Part shown: positions 7,978 to 20,027 of the stretch, in pieces | Layout: each line of letters starts with the position of its first letter | Position numbering within the stretch: position 1 is the first letter of the stretch | Position numbers and translations under genes: made by a program | The notes under the pieces: generated by a model | Told to the model about the DNA's origin: nothing | The model's database searches: none | What the model saw: the letters and a program-made list of their open reading frames with translations, nothing else | Source of the DNA: CALEMW01 sp964343835 | Lineage (GTDB): Bacteria > Krumholzibacteriota > Krumholzibacteriia > LZORAL124-64-63 | DNA: 64,000 nucleotides | Direction of reading: 5' to 3' | Assembly (NCBI GenBank): GCA_964343835.1 | Contig: CAYFKR010000005.1 | Location: 62,001-126,000, forward strand

Positions 7978-10206
7978 CTACAGCGCGTCCACGATCCCGT
8001 TGAACGTGGCGCTCGGCCGCATGGCCGCCGCGCACTTGTCCGCGCTGGGATGGAAGTAGCCGCCGATGTCCACCGGCTCTCCCTGGGCGGCCAGCAGCTC
8101 GGCTTCGATGGCCTCCTGGTTCTCCGCCAGGGCCGCGGCCACCGGAGCGAAGCGCTCCTTCAGGGCGGCGTCCTCGTCCTGGGCGGCGAGGGCCTCGGCC
8201 CAGGCCTTGGCCAGGAAGAAGGTGGAGCCGCGGTTGTCGATCTCGTTCACCTTGCGCGACGGGTAGCGCGCGCCCTCGAGGTACGCGCCCACGGCCTGGT
8301 CCAGCGTCTTGGCCAGCAGCGTCGCCGTGGCGTTGCCCGACTGCTCGGCCGCCAGCTCCAGCGACGGCACCAGGGCACAGTACTCGCCCAGGGAGTCCCA
8401 CCGCAGGTGGCCCTCCTTCAGGAACTGCTCCACGTGCTTGGGCGCCGATCCGCCGGCGCCGGTCTCGAACAGGCCGCCGCCCTCGAGCAGGGGCACGATG
8501 GACAGCATCCGGGCGCTGGTGCCCAGCTCCAGGATGGGGAAGAGGTCGGTGAGGTAGTCACGCAGCACGTTGCCGGTCACGGCGATGGTGTCCTCGCCCT
8601 TCCTGATGCGTTCCAGCGAGAACGCCATGGCCTCCACCGGCTTCAGGATGCGGATGTCCAGGTCCTCCAGGTCGTGCTCGGGCAGGTAGGCGTGGACCTT
8701 GCGGATGATCTGGGCGTCGTGGCCGCGGGCCTCGTCGAGCCAGAAGATGGCCGGGGCACCGGTGGCGCGGGCGCGGCTCACGCCCAGCTTCACCCAGTCG
8801 CGGATGGCCACGTCCTTGGTCTGGCACATGCGGAAGATGTCGCCGGTCTCCACCGTCTGCTCCAGCAGGGTCGCGCCGGCGGCGTCCACCACGCGGATGG
8901 TGCCGTCGGCGGGGGCGGTGAAGGTCTTGTCGTGGGAGCCGTACTCCTCGGCCTTCTTGGCCATCAGGCCCACGTTGGACACGCTGCCCATGGTGGAGGG
9001 GTCGAACTGGCCGTTGGCCTTGGCGTCCTCCAGGATGGCGGCGTACATGGTGGCGTAGCAGCGGTCGGGGACCATGGCGACGGTGTCCTGCAGCTCGTCG
9101 TCGTTGTTCCACATGCGGCCGCCGTCGCGCACCACGTTGGGCATCGACGCGTCGATGATCACGTTGTTGGGCACGTGCAGGTTGGTGATGCCCTTGCGCG
9201 AGTCCACCATGGCCAGGGCCGGTCCGCTCTCGTAGCAGGCGGCGATGTCGGCCTCGACCTCGGCCTTCTTCTCCGCAGGCAGGCGGTCCAGCTTGTCCAG
9301 CACGTCGGCCAGGCCGTTGTTCACGTTGGCGCCGACCTCCGCCAGGGCGTCGGCGTGCTTGTCCAGGGCGTCGGCGAAGTACACCGACACGCAGTGGCCG
9401 AACATGATGGGGTCGCTGACCTTCATCATGGTGGCCTTCAGGTGCAGCGACAGCAGCGTGCCCTCGGCCTTGGTCTCGGCGATGGTCGCGGCGTAGAAGG
9501 CGCGCAGGGCCTTCACGTTCATGGTCGAGGCGTCGATGACCTCGCCCTCGAGCACCGGGAACGCCTTCTTGAGCTCCGTCACGGCGCCGTCGGCCGCCAC
9601 GAATTCGATGCGCACGTCGGTGTCGCCGGCCAGGGTGTGGGAGGTCTCGCTGCCGAAGAAGTCGCCGTCGGTCATGTGGGCCACCCGCGCCTGCGATCCC
9701 GACTCGGGCCACGGCTTCATCATGCGGTGCGGGTTCTTCTGGGCGAAGGCCTTCACCGACACGGCGGGGCGACGGTCCGAGTTGCCCTCGCGCAGCACCG
9801 GGTTCACGGCCGACCCCAGCACCGCGGCGAAACGGGCCTGCAGGGCGCGCTCCTCGTCCGTCTTGGGCTCCTCCGGGTACTCGGGGACGTCGTAGCCCTG
9901 CTCGCGCAGCTCCTTGATGGTGGCCTGGAGCTGGGGAATCGAGGCGCTGATGTTGGGCAGCTTCACGATGTTGGCCGCCGGCGTCTTGGCCAGTTCGCCC
10001 AGGCGCGTGAGCTCGTCGGGGATGCGCTGCTCGTCCGTGAGGTTCTCCGGGAAGTTGGCGATCACGCGACCGGCCAGGGAGATGTCCGCCGTCTCGAACT
10101 CGACGCCGGTGCCCTTGCTGAAGGCCTGCACGATGGGCAGCAGGGCGTAGGTGGCCAGGGCGGGGGCTTCATCGATCTTGGTCCAGGTGATCTTGGCGGT
10201 GGACAT
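7978..10206 (-). CDS. icd: NADP-dependent isocitrate dehydrogenase, monomeric type
   Basis: The enzyme oxidatively decarboxylates isocitrate to 2-oxoglutarate with NADP+. At 742 residues it has the length of the monomeric IDH-II family, which is unrelated in size to the 410-residue dimeric enzyme. Family landmarks include KITWTKIDEAPALATYALLP at the N-terminus, LPNISASIPQLQATIKELR near 90, EGNSDRRPA near 135, SQARVAHMTDGDFFGSE near 170, and FWLDEARGHDAQII with the DNRGSTFFLAKAWA segment in the C-terminal half. I start at 10206 (MSTAK), which has AGGAA five bases upstream; the ATG at 10230 lacks one. It lies first in a likely two-gene unit with the AEC permease. Cytosolic. Confidence 0.96.
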   Translation of the reverse strand: MSTAKITWTKIDEAPALATYALLPIVQAFSKGTGVEFETADISLAGRVIANFPENLTDEQRIPDELTRLGELAKTPAANIVKLPNISASIPQLQATIKELREQGYDVPEYPEEPKTDEERALQARFAAVLGSAVNPVLREGNSDRRPAVSVKAFAQKNPHRMMKPWPESGSQARVAHMTDGDFFGSETSHTLAGDTDVRIEFVAADGAVTELKKAFPVLEGEVIDASTMNVKALRAFYAATIAETKAEGTLLSLHLKATMMKVSDPIMFGHCVSVYFADALDKHADALAEVGANVNNGLADVLDKLDRLPAEKKAEVEADIAACYESGPALAMVDSRKGITNLHVPNNVIIDASMPNVVRDGGRMWNNDDELQDTVAMVPDRCYATMYAAILEDAKANGQFDPSTMGSVSNVGLMAKKAEEYGSHDKTFTAPADGTIRVVDAAGATLLEQTVETGDIFRMCQTKDVAIRDWVKLGVSRARATGAPAIFWLDEARGHDAQIIRKVHAYLPEHDLEDLDIRILKPVEAMAFSLERIRKGEDTIAVTGNVLRDYLTDLFPILELGTSARMLSIVPLLEGGGLFETGAGGSAPKHVEQFLKEGHLRWDSLGEYCALVPSLELAAEQSGNATATLLAKTLDQAVGAYLEGARYPSRKVNEIDNRGSTFFLAKAWAEALAAQDEDAALKERFAPVAAALAENQEAIEAELLAAQGEPVDIGGYFHPSADKCAAAMRPSATFNGIVDAL

Positions 10207-10308
10207 GGCGGTTCCTCGGGGTTCGGACACGGAACGAGGCCCTGCGCTCCGGGCCGGAGCGGCCGGAACGGGGCGATTGCGCGGATTCGAAACGGTATGG
10301 CAACGATG

Positions 10309-11322
10309 CTACGGGATGCGGGGAGGGTCAAGGGAAGGCTCGCCGGGCGCCGCCTCGCGGCGCTCGGTCCTCCTCATCGCCGCCGCCACCAGCGTCCGCG
10401 TGAACGCGGCGTGGCCGCCGGGCTCTCGCGCCAGGATCAGGTCCGCGCTGCCGGGGTCGGTGGGCGGGTAGTACACGCCGCAGTTGGGGTTGATCTCAAG
10501 CATCCACGGCGTGCCGTCATGGTCCACGCGCAGGTCGCAGCGGCCGAAGCTGGCGCCGTGCAGGGCCCGGAAGAACCGCGCCGACACGTCGCGCAGGCGC
10601 GCCGCCAGCTCCGCATCCTCCACCGGGTACGACGCCATGCCGTCGTAATCCACCCACTTCAATTTCGCGTGCTTGAAGGTCTCGCCGTCGGGGAAGCGGT
10701 ACTGGAGCGGTACGTAGGTGATGGGCCGATCCGGGTCGTCGGGATTCTCCGCCACGAGCACCGTGCACTCGTGTCCCTCGATGAATTCCTCGATGAGGGC
10801 CGCGCCGTGCCGCGACAGCATCTTGCGCGCCTGGCGACGCAGGCCGGGGATGGTCACGCACTTGGACGCCTTGCTCAGGTCCACGCTGGCATAGCTGCTG
10901 GCGTGCTTCACGAACATCGGGAAGCGCAGGGTCTCGATGGCGCGGTCCACGTCCTCGGGGCAGCGGCACAGCACGTAGTCGGGGGCGGCGATGCCCTCGC
11001 GTTTGCAGGCCAGCTTCATCTCCACCCGGGTGGGCTCATAGTAGTTCGATGTCGCGCCGGTAAAGGGGACGCCCGCTTCCTCGAGGGTGCGGACCACCTC
11101 GATGCCCGGCACGTCCTGGTCGGCGGCGCCGTCGCAGAGGTTGAAGTACAGGTCGAAGCCCTCGTCGATGCAGCGCTTCGTCTGCTCCACGGACGTGGCC
11201 TTGACCAGCGTCTCCACGTGCCACGTGTCGTCGGGCAGGAAGGGGCGCGGGTCGCAGGGCCAGTCGTCCTCGGGGAACGGGTCGGCGTCCAGGTCCTGGG
11301 TCGTCAGCAGGCAGATGCGCAA
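10309..11322 (-). CDS. ATP-grasp ligase, D-alanine-D-alanine ligase-like
   Basis: The 337-residue protein has the ATP-grasp architecture. Visible are the N-terminal domain MRICLLTTQDLDADPFPEDD, the ATP-binding lysine region FPMFVKHASSYASVDLSKAS, the hinge strand AALIEEFIEGHECTVLVAEN, and the metal/phosphate site SFGRCDLRVDHDGTPWMLEINPN. The frame is open to an ATG at 11424, but that overlaps the divergent gene at 11405. I therefore choose TTG at 11322, preceded by AAAGGT, which gives the normal N-terminus. It stands alone, away from cell-wall genes, so it probably joins a different amino or carboxylic acid pair. Family clear, substrate unknown. Confidence 0.8.
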   Translation of the reverse strand: MRICLLTTQDLDADPFPEDDWPCDPRPFLPDDTWHVETLVKATSVEQTKRCIDEGFDLYFNLCDGAADQDVPGIEVVRTLEEAGVPFTGATSNYYEPTRVEMKLACKREGIAAPDYVLCRCPEDVDRAIETLRFPMFVKHASSYASVDLSKASKCVTIPGLRRQARKMLSRHGAALIEEFIEGHECTVLVAENPDDPDRPITYVPLQYRFPDGETFKHAKLKWVDYDGMASYPVEDAELAARLRDVSARFFRALHGASFGRCDLRVDHDGTPWMLEINPNCGVYYPPTDPGSADLILAREPGGHAAFTRTLVAAAMRRTERREAAPGEPSLDPPRIP

Positions 11323-11404
11323 GGGTCGTGACCTTTCGGGGATGATGGTCCAGGATGCATACCATCCGATCGCGACCGCGGACAACCATGAACAGGGAGA
11401 CTCC

Positions 11405-11866
11405 ATGCGCCCGTTGCTGATCATGACGCTGCTGACCGCGGCCGCCGCCGTATCGTTCGCCGGACCCGTGGACGACGTGAATGCGCTGCTCGACGCCTGG
11501 CACCGCGCCTCCGCCGAGGCCGACGAGGACGCCTACTTCGAAGCCATGTCCGACGACTGCGTCTTCCTGGGAACGGATGCGACGGAGCGCTGGCTGCGCG
11601 ACGAACTGCGCGCCTGGGCGAAGCCCCACTTCGTGGAGGCGCCGGCGTGGGCGTTCACCATCACCCAACGCAACGTCGCCTTCGACGCGACGGGGACCGT
11701 GGCCTGGTTCGACGAGTTCCTGGAGACGGGCATGGGACCGTGCCGGGCGTCGGGGGTGCTCACGTTCGCCGACGGCACGTGGCTGATCCGCCACTACGAC
11801 CTGGCGTTGACGGTGCCCAACGAGCATGTGGACGCGTTGAAGGAGCTGGTCGCCGATCATCTGTGA
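11405..11866 (+). CDS. secreted SnoaL/NTF2-like protein
   Basis: The 153-residue protein begins with a signal peptide (MRPLLIMTLLTAAAAVSFAG). The remainder fits the SnoaL_3/DUF4440 branch of the NTF2-like cone fold: VNALLDAWHRASAEADEDAY, then MSDDCVFLGTDATERW, and a C-terminal sheet with TGTVAWFDEFLE and GVLTFADGTWLIRHYDLALT. Members often have no known enzymatic activity; periplasmic ones are usually of unknown function. The start follows GGGAG by four bases. It diverges from the ATP-grasp gene; the 82-base gap between them must hold both promoters. Confidence 0.82.
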   Translation: MRPLLIMTLLTAAAAVSFAGPVDDVNALLDAWHRASAEADEDAYFEAMSDDCVFLGTDATERWLRDELRAWAKPHFVEAPAWAFTITQRNVAFDATGTVAWFDEFLETGMGPCRASGVLTFADGTWLIRHYDLALTVPNEHVDALKELVADHL

Positions 11867-11889
11867 TGAGACTCCGTTCTCGCGCTACG

Positions 11890-11918
11890 TTGACCTTGCC
11901 GGAGCCGCAGGCTATCTT
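11890..11918 (+). promoter_or_regulatory. candidate sigma70 promoter for the polyferredoxin gene
   Basis: TTGACC (11890-11895), a 17-base spacer and TATCTT (11913-11918) lie 33 bases before the ATG at 11952. This is one of the best -35/-10 pairs in the window and implies that the polyferredoxin gene is transcribed separately from the gene before it. Confidence 0.5.
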
Positions 11919-11951
11919 CGAGTCGAAACGTTGACTCATCGGTAAGGAATC

Positions 11952-13247
11952 ATGCGCTACGCCCTGATCATCCTCAGCTGCCTCATCCTCATCGCCCACC
12001 ACTCCCGCGGCGGCGAGCCCGGCCTCATGGGCCTGTGGCTGACGGTGCCCTTCGCTCTGCTGATGCGGCGGCGCTGGGTCGACCGGGCCGTGCAGATCGT
12101 GCTGTTCGGCGGTGCGCTGGAATGGGTGCTGACCATCCGCACCATCGTCGATGTGCGGAGCGCGATCGGGCTGCCCTACGGCCGCATGATGATCATCCTG
12201 GGCGTGGTGGCCGCCGTGACCGCCCTGTCGGGACTGTTGCTCGAGACGAAGGGGAGACGGCGCCGCCTGCCCGCCCCCGATCCCGTCGGCCCCGGCCTGG
12301 GCGCCTTCCTGTTCACCGCCGCGCTCCTGACGTTCGTGCAGCTCAACATGGATCCCGCCGGTCTGCTCGCCGAAAGGTTCCTGCATTCGGCCGGCTGGTG
12401 GGAGGCGTTCCTGCTGGCGGTGTACGCCGGCTGGCTGTCGGATCGGCTCCAGGATGTGCGGTCCATCCGGCGCCTGCGGCCGAAGGTGTGGCTGATCTTC
12501 TCCATCGTGTTCTTCACCCAGCTCACCCTGGGCGTGTTCGGCGTCGAGAAGCTGCTGATGACGGGCAAGCTCCACCTGCCGGTGCCGGCCCTGATCGCCG
12601 CCGGGCCGCTGTACCGGGGCGGCGGACTGTTCATGGCCATCCTGTTCACGGCGTCGGTGCTGCTGGTGGGGCCGGGCTGGTGCAGCTGGCTGTGCTATAT
12701 CGGCGCCTGGGACGACCGGGCGGCCCGGGCCCTGAAGAAACCGGAGATGCTGCCCCGCTGGCGATCGACCCTGCGCATCGGGATCCTGGCGCTGGTCTTC
12801 GGGGTCGCGTTCGCCCTGGGGCGCCTCGGCGTGGGAGGCCTCGTCGCGACGTGGCTGGCGTCGTCGTTCGGCCTGATCGGCGTGGGCCTGATGGTGGTCT
12901 GGTCGCGACGCACCGGTCACATGACCCACTGCACCGCCTTCTGCCCCATGGGCTGGGTGGCCACGCGGCTGGGCAAGGTGTCGCCGTGGCGCATGCGCAT
13001 CGCCGACACCTGCACCGACTGCGGCGCCTGCACCCCCGCGTGCCGCTACGACGCCCTCTACCCCGACGACGTGCTGAAGCGCGTACCCGCCGAGGCCTGC
13101 ACCCTGTGCGGCGACTGCGTCAGCAACTGCCCCACCTCCAGCATCGAGTACCGGTTCCCGGGCATGGACCCCACCCGCGCCCGGACGGTGTACCTGGCCA
13201 TGGTCTGCGCCATGCACGCGGCGTGGATCGGGGTGGCCAGGCTGTAG
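11952..13247 (+). CDS. membrane-bound 4Fe-4S ferredoxin-type protein (NapH/CcoG-like polyferredoxin)
   Basis: This 431-residue protein combines about eight predicted membrane helices (residues 1-320) with a C-terminal domain holding two 4Fe-4S clusters. The cluster ligands are CTDCGACTPACRYDA and CTLCGDCVSNCP, both CxxCxxCxxxC. A GWCSWLCYIGAWDD segment near residue 245 and CTAFCPMGWVATRLG near 325 resemble the conserved cysteine pairs of NapH/RdxA-type proteins. Such proteins move electrons from the quinone pool or cytosol to periplasmic reductases or help metal-centre assembly. TAAGGA precedes the start. No NapG, Nos or Cco partner is in the window, so the electron acceptor is unknown. Confidence 0.83.
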   Translation: MRYALIILSCLILIAHHSRGGEPGLMGLWLTVPFALLMRRRWVDRAVQIVLFGGALEWVLTIRTIVDVRSAIGLPYGRMMIILGVVAAVTALSGLLLETKGRRRRLPAPDPVGPGLGAFLFTAALLTFVQLNMDPAGLLAERFLHSAGWWEAFLLAVYAGWLSDRLQDVRSIRRLRPKVWLIFSIVFFTQLTLGVFGVEKLLMTGKLHLPVPALIAAGPLYRGGGLFMAILFTASVLLVGPGWCSWLCYIGAWDDRAARALKKPEMLPRWRSTLRIGILALVFGVAFALGRLGVGGLVATWLASSFGLIGVGLMVVWSRRTGHMTHCTAFCPMGWVATRLGKVSPWRMRIADTCTDCGACTPACRYDALYPDDVLKRVPAEACTLCGDCVSNCPTSSIEYRFPGMDPTRARTVYLAMVCAMHAAWIGVARL

Positions 13248-13342
13248 ACCCCGGAGGCCATCGCGGCTATGATGCCCCTGCCCGGTCGCGCATGGAGCGG
13301 ACCGGTGCGCAGGCGGACGGATCCGCCGGAGGGGGTTTCGAC

Positions 13343-14371
13343 ATGTCCTACCGCATCCTGCCGCTCATCGCGGCCCTCGCGCTCCTGGCCTCCTGTTCCG
13401 GGGACGACGGTCCTTCCACGCCCCAGCCCGACCCTCGTTTCGGGCCGGACTTCACCGATCTCGGCGACGGTTCGTTCTCCACCACCAGCATCGACGGCTG
13501 GACGGTGGCCTACGACGACACCGACGAGGGCATCGATCCCCCCGAGGTGGAGGAGGTGAACGGAGGCTACGGCCGGCTTCGCGACTCCGACGGCACCAAC
13601 ATGCTGCCGACCCGCGTCACCGTGACCGCCGAGAGCCAGCGCATGTTCCGCTACGTCGGCCTGGACGCCGCGGACCTCTCGGGCCTGCCCGCCCTCGATC
13701 CCAGCTCGTCGATCCACGTGATCGGCTACCGCATCGACACCATGGTGGGCGAGGAGTACTACGGCCCCACCTCCGACGACCTCCAGACCTTCGCCGCGGA
13801 GATCCTGGAGGGCGAGAACCTGACCTCGCTGGTCGTGGAGATCCGCAGCGTCGGCGACGATGACTTCGGCATCGCCCGCATCGAGCTCACCGAGGTCGAC
13901 GTGGCCTGGCTGAGCTTCGACACCCTGCCCGCCGGCTCCTTCGAGCACCTGTTCCTGGGGGAGTTCGAGCTGACCTGGACCGGGTCGGGGGACCGCCATC
14001 GCGTGGTCGACGTCGGCGACGGCGACATGGCCCTGGCCGACTTCTCCAACGCCAACGCGGACACGGCCCGCGTGGTGCTGGAGCGCACCGACGGCGGCGG
14101 TTTCTACCTGGAGCGGTTCTGGGGGATGGATTTCTTCGAACCCGAGAACCACCACGGCAACTCGTACGTGGTGTTCGAGGGCTATCAGCAGCACCAGCTC
14201 ATGACGGACATCTACGTCCCGGTCAACGCCGCGGAGATGTACGCCTACGACGCCATCGGCTTCAACGACCAGATGATCGACAGGCTGAGGATCTCCATCG
14301 TGAGCATCTGCGGCACGTTCAACTGCGACGACCTCGCCGTCGGAGGCCTCGAGGTCACCCTCGAGGACTGA
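13343..14371 (+). CDS. putative lipoprotein of unknown function
   Basis: The 342-residue protein begins with a lipoprotein signal peptide whose lipobox is LLASC, with C18 the likely lipidated residue. After a short linker rich in D, S and P (CSGDDGPSTPQPDPRFGPD) comes an acidic beta-rich domain without a motif I recognise. It contains few cysteines and no repeats. The ATG at 13343 follows GGAGGGGG and directly starts the signal peptide; the frame is open far upstream over the neighbouring gene but that is only a shadow. A weak TATGAT at 13268-13273 may be its -10. Probably anchored in the outer membrane. Function unknown. Confidence 0.8.
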   Translation: MSYRILPLIAALALLASCSGDDGPSTPQPDPRFGPDFTDLGDGSFSTTSIDGWTVAYDDTDEGIDPPEVEEVNGGYGRLRDSDGTNMLPTRVTVTAESQRMFRYVGLDAADLSGLPALDPSSSIHVIGYRIDTMVGEEYYGPTSDDLQTFAAEILEGENLTSLVVEIRSVGDDDFGIARIELTEVDVAWLSFDTLPAGSFEHLFLGEFELTWTGSGDRHRVVDVGDGDMALADFSNANADTARVVLERTDGGGFYLERFWGMDFFEPENHHGNSYVVFEGYQQHQLMTDIYVPVNAAEMYAYDAIGFNDQMIDRLRISIVSICGTFNCDDLAVGGLEVTLED

Positions 14372-15742
14372 TCACTGCTCGAGCGGCGATCGGGGCTCGT
14401 CCACGGGCCCCATCGCCGCGGCCTGGACCAGCCGGGCCAGGAGCGTGGGCTGCGTGTCGGGACGCACCGCCGCCAGCACGCGATCGTAGCGGCTCGACGG
14501 GCTCCACAGGCACCATCCTTCCGCACCCGCCTCCATGGCCGCGTCGATCTGCACGGCCACGTACTCCGACCCGTACTCCCGTACCCGATAGGGGAAGGCC
14601 TGCAGCCACGGCCGCACCGTCGCCTCGCCCCCCGACTTCCTCAGGAACCGGCGCGTGGGTTCGCCCACGAAGAACCCGGGATGGTCCGCGGGCCGCTCGT
14701 AGCCCATGTAGCCGTCCTTGTAGTGGGACGGGTAGACCATGGGGCAGATCACGTCCACGTGGCGGGCGATGTCGCCGATGTGCTGGCCGGTCACCGCGGC
14801 GTCGGCCAGGCGGCCCCAGGCCATGATGCCGTAGAGGTCGGCGGAGATGGTCACGGGCCAGGGCTCCAGGGCCGCGTCGGCCTTGGCCAGGAAGCCGGTC
14901 ACGATGCCGCGACGCCGGTCGGCCACATCGGCCTTCTCGGCTGCCGCATCGCCGCGCCAGCCGTTGGTGGGGAAGCGCACGTAGTCGAACTGCACCTCGT
15001 CCACGCCGGCGGCGGCCATCTCGCGGGCCAGGCCGATGACGTACTCGTGGACCTCGGGGTTCGCGGGGTCCACCCACACCTGGTCGCGCTCCGCCCACAC
15101 CGAGCCGTCGGGGGCGTGCAGGGCCAGGTCGGGACGGCTGCGGCCCAGGTCGCCGTCCAGGAAGCAGGCCACGCGGGCCACCACATGGAGACGCCGGGCC
15201 TGGAGGCGCGCGATGAGTTCGCCCACGTCGGTGATCAGGGGAGCGCCGCGGCCCTTGCCCCAGCTCGCCAGCTCCTGGCGGCTGCGGAACGACACGCCGC
15301 CGTCGGCGTCCTTCACATCGAACACCACGGTATTGCCGCCGGCCTGCACGAACCGGTCGATGCGGTCGAACACCCGCTCGGAGCTGCACACCGGGGCGGT
15401 GAGGTAGATGCCGCGGATCGGGGCGCCGTCGGCCACCGTCTCCACTACCACGGGGTGGGGGCGGGCGGGGCGCACGGGGATCGTGAGCTTCTGGCCCGGG
15501 CGGATCAGGGAGCCAGTCACGCCGTTGGCCTCGCGGATGGCGGAGAGGAGGTCGTCGGTGGCGTACCAGCCGGCCTCGGCGCGGTGGCGCGAGGCGATGC
15601 GCAGCAGGGAGTCGCCGGAGCGGACGGTGTATTCGTAGCTGTCGGTCGCCGTTTCGGCCGCGGCCGGGCGCCCCACCAGCAGGCACGCGGCGGCCACGAT
15701 CAGGGCCAGGACCAGGGCATTCTGCAAGAGCGATCGGATCAT
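14372..15742 (-). CDS. LysM-domain putative glycosyl hydrolase (DUF4015 type)
   Basis: The 456-residue protein has a signal peptide (MIRSLLQNALVLALIVAAACLL). A LysM peptidoglycan-binding domain follows at residues about 39-92 (YTVRSGDSLLRIASRHR through RPGQKLTIPV). A TIM-barrel domain related to putative glycosyl hydrolase DUF4015 runs from about 110 to 435. Barrel landmarks are RGIYLTAPVCSS, GGNTVVFDVKDADG, LHVVARVACF, VWVDPANPEVHEYVIGLA, VDEVQFDYVRFPTNG and VDVICPMVYPSHY, the last two carrying the acidic residues expected of a glycosidase. It probably acts on cell wall or envelope glycan. The stop touches the end of the convergent lipoprotein gene, with no spacer. Confidence 0.85.
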   Translation of the reverse strand: MIRSLLQNALVLALIVAAACLLVGRPAAAETATDSYEYTVRSGDSLLRIASRHRAEAGWYATDDLLSAIREANGVTGSLIRPGQKLTIPVRPARPHPVVVETVADGAPIRGIYLTAPVCSSERVFDRIDRFVQAGGNTVVFDVKDADGGVSFRSRQELASWGKGRGAPLITDVGELIARLQARRLHVVARVACFLDGDLGRSRPDLALHAPDGSVWAERDQVWVDPANPEVHEYVIGLAREMAAAGVDEVQFDYVRFPTNGWRGDAAAEKADVADRRRGIVTGFLAKADAALEPWPVTISADLYGIMAWGRLADAAVTGQHIGDIARHVDVICPMVYPSHYKDGYMGYERPADHPGFFVGEPTRRFLRKSGGEATVRPWLQAFPYRVREYGSEYVAVQIDAAMEAGAEGWCLWSPSSRYDRVLAAVRPDTQPTLLARLVQAAAMGPVDEPRSPLEQ

Positions 15743-15847
15743 GGCGTCGTTTCTCGCAACTCGTTGGGATGGAAGTCGTTGTGTTTCGTGTCGAGATGAT
15801 GAACATGCAAATAACCTGCCATTCGGCCATATGTGCCCAGTCCGCCG

Positions 15848-15876
15848 TTGCTCCCGGTCGTTCCCCGTCCTACCTT
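15848..15876 (+). promoter_or_regulatory. candidate promoter giving a leaderless transcript
   Basis: TTGCTC (15848-15853), 17 bases and TACCTT (15871-15876) place the expected transcription start at or within a base of the A of the ATG at 15883. No Shine-Dalgarno sequence precedes that ATG, so the message may be leaderless. Confidence 0.4.
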
Positions 15877-15882
15877 CGCCCC

Positions 15883-16404
15883 ATGGACACCGGCCCATTT
15901 CGACTCTGCGCCCCCGACGAGCGCGCTCCCCGACCCCGGGGCATCGACACCCCCGAAGGGGTGGGCGACCGCATGCGCACCGCCGCCTTCGCCGAACTCC
16001 AGGCCATCCACGCCTTCCGCTGGGCCGCCGCCACCTTCGACGACGCCCCCGACGGCCTGCGCGACGACTGGCTCGCCCAGGTCCCCGACGAGGAACTCCA
16101 CTACGCCATGATCACCGAGCGCATGGCCGAGCTCGGCGTGGACCCCGCCGAGCGACCCGTCTCCCTGTGGCTCTGGAAGTCCCTGGAGTCCTGCGTCACG
16201 GCCCGCGAATTCTGCCTGCGCATCGTGCTGGCGGAGGAGCGGGGACGTCGGGCCGGCTCCGCGCTGTCCGATCACCTGGCCGAGCGCGACCCCGCCACCG
16301 CCGCCGTCTTCCGCCGCATCGTGAACGACGAGTTGGGGCACGTGGCCCTGGCGGAGACCTACTACGGGTGGACCCCGGACATGCCCCTGGAGGGATCGCT
16401 CTAG
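15883..16404 (+). CDS. ferritin-like protein
   Basis: The 173-residue protein is predicted to be mostly helical. It contains the paired metal-ligand pattern of the ferritin-like superfamily: a first-helix glutamate in AFAELQAIHAF, EELHYAMITERM (ExxH), EFCLRIVLAEERGR and a final NDELGHVALAE (ExxH). This resembles the DUF455/MiaE-like branch of di-iron proteins rather than iron-storage ferritin. The chosen ATG gives a full ferritin-like fold; the frame is open upstream to 15769 but that segment is low-complexity and unlike the family. It diverges from the LysM gene. Its reaction cannot be deduced. Confidence 0.75.
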   Translation: MDTGPFRLCAPDERAPRPRGIDTPEGVGDRMRTAAFAELQAIHAFRWAAATFDDAPDGLRDDWLAQVPDEELHYAMITERMAELGVDPAERPVSLWLWKSLESCVTAREFCLRIVLAEERGRRAGSALSDHLAERDPATAAVFRRIVNDELGHVALAETYYGWTPDMPLEGSL

Positions 16405-16448
16405 GAATCCCGGGGCGGTCGTGATAGCCTCCCCGGGTCGTTCCGTCC

Positions 16449-19961
<3,513 letters not shown>

Positions 19962-19973
<12 letters not shown>

Positions 19974-19991
19974 GACGAAATCGGTTATGAT
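19962..19991 (+). promoter_or_regulatory. candidate promoter for the small membrane protein gene
   Basis: TTGCGG (19962-19967) and TATGAT (19986-19991) are 18 bases apart and lie 36 bases before the ATG at 20028, in a locally A+T-rich stretch overlapping the end of the kinase gene. Confidence 0.35.
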
Positions 19992-20027
19992 TATCGGCGT
20001 CCATTTCCACCGGCGAAAGGAACGCCC

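Noticed and set aside
8050..11331. Open frame of 1093 codons on the plus strand
   Set aside because: It is the antisense shadow of isocitrate dehydrogenase and the ATP-grasp gene and has no domain-like sequence.
11355..11375. ATGCATACC in the divergent gap as a third copy of the ECF-type promoter
   Set aside because: It resembles the -10 block only; no TGTCCGGAT lies 14 bases upstream.
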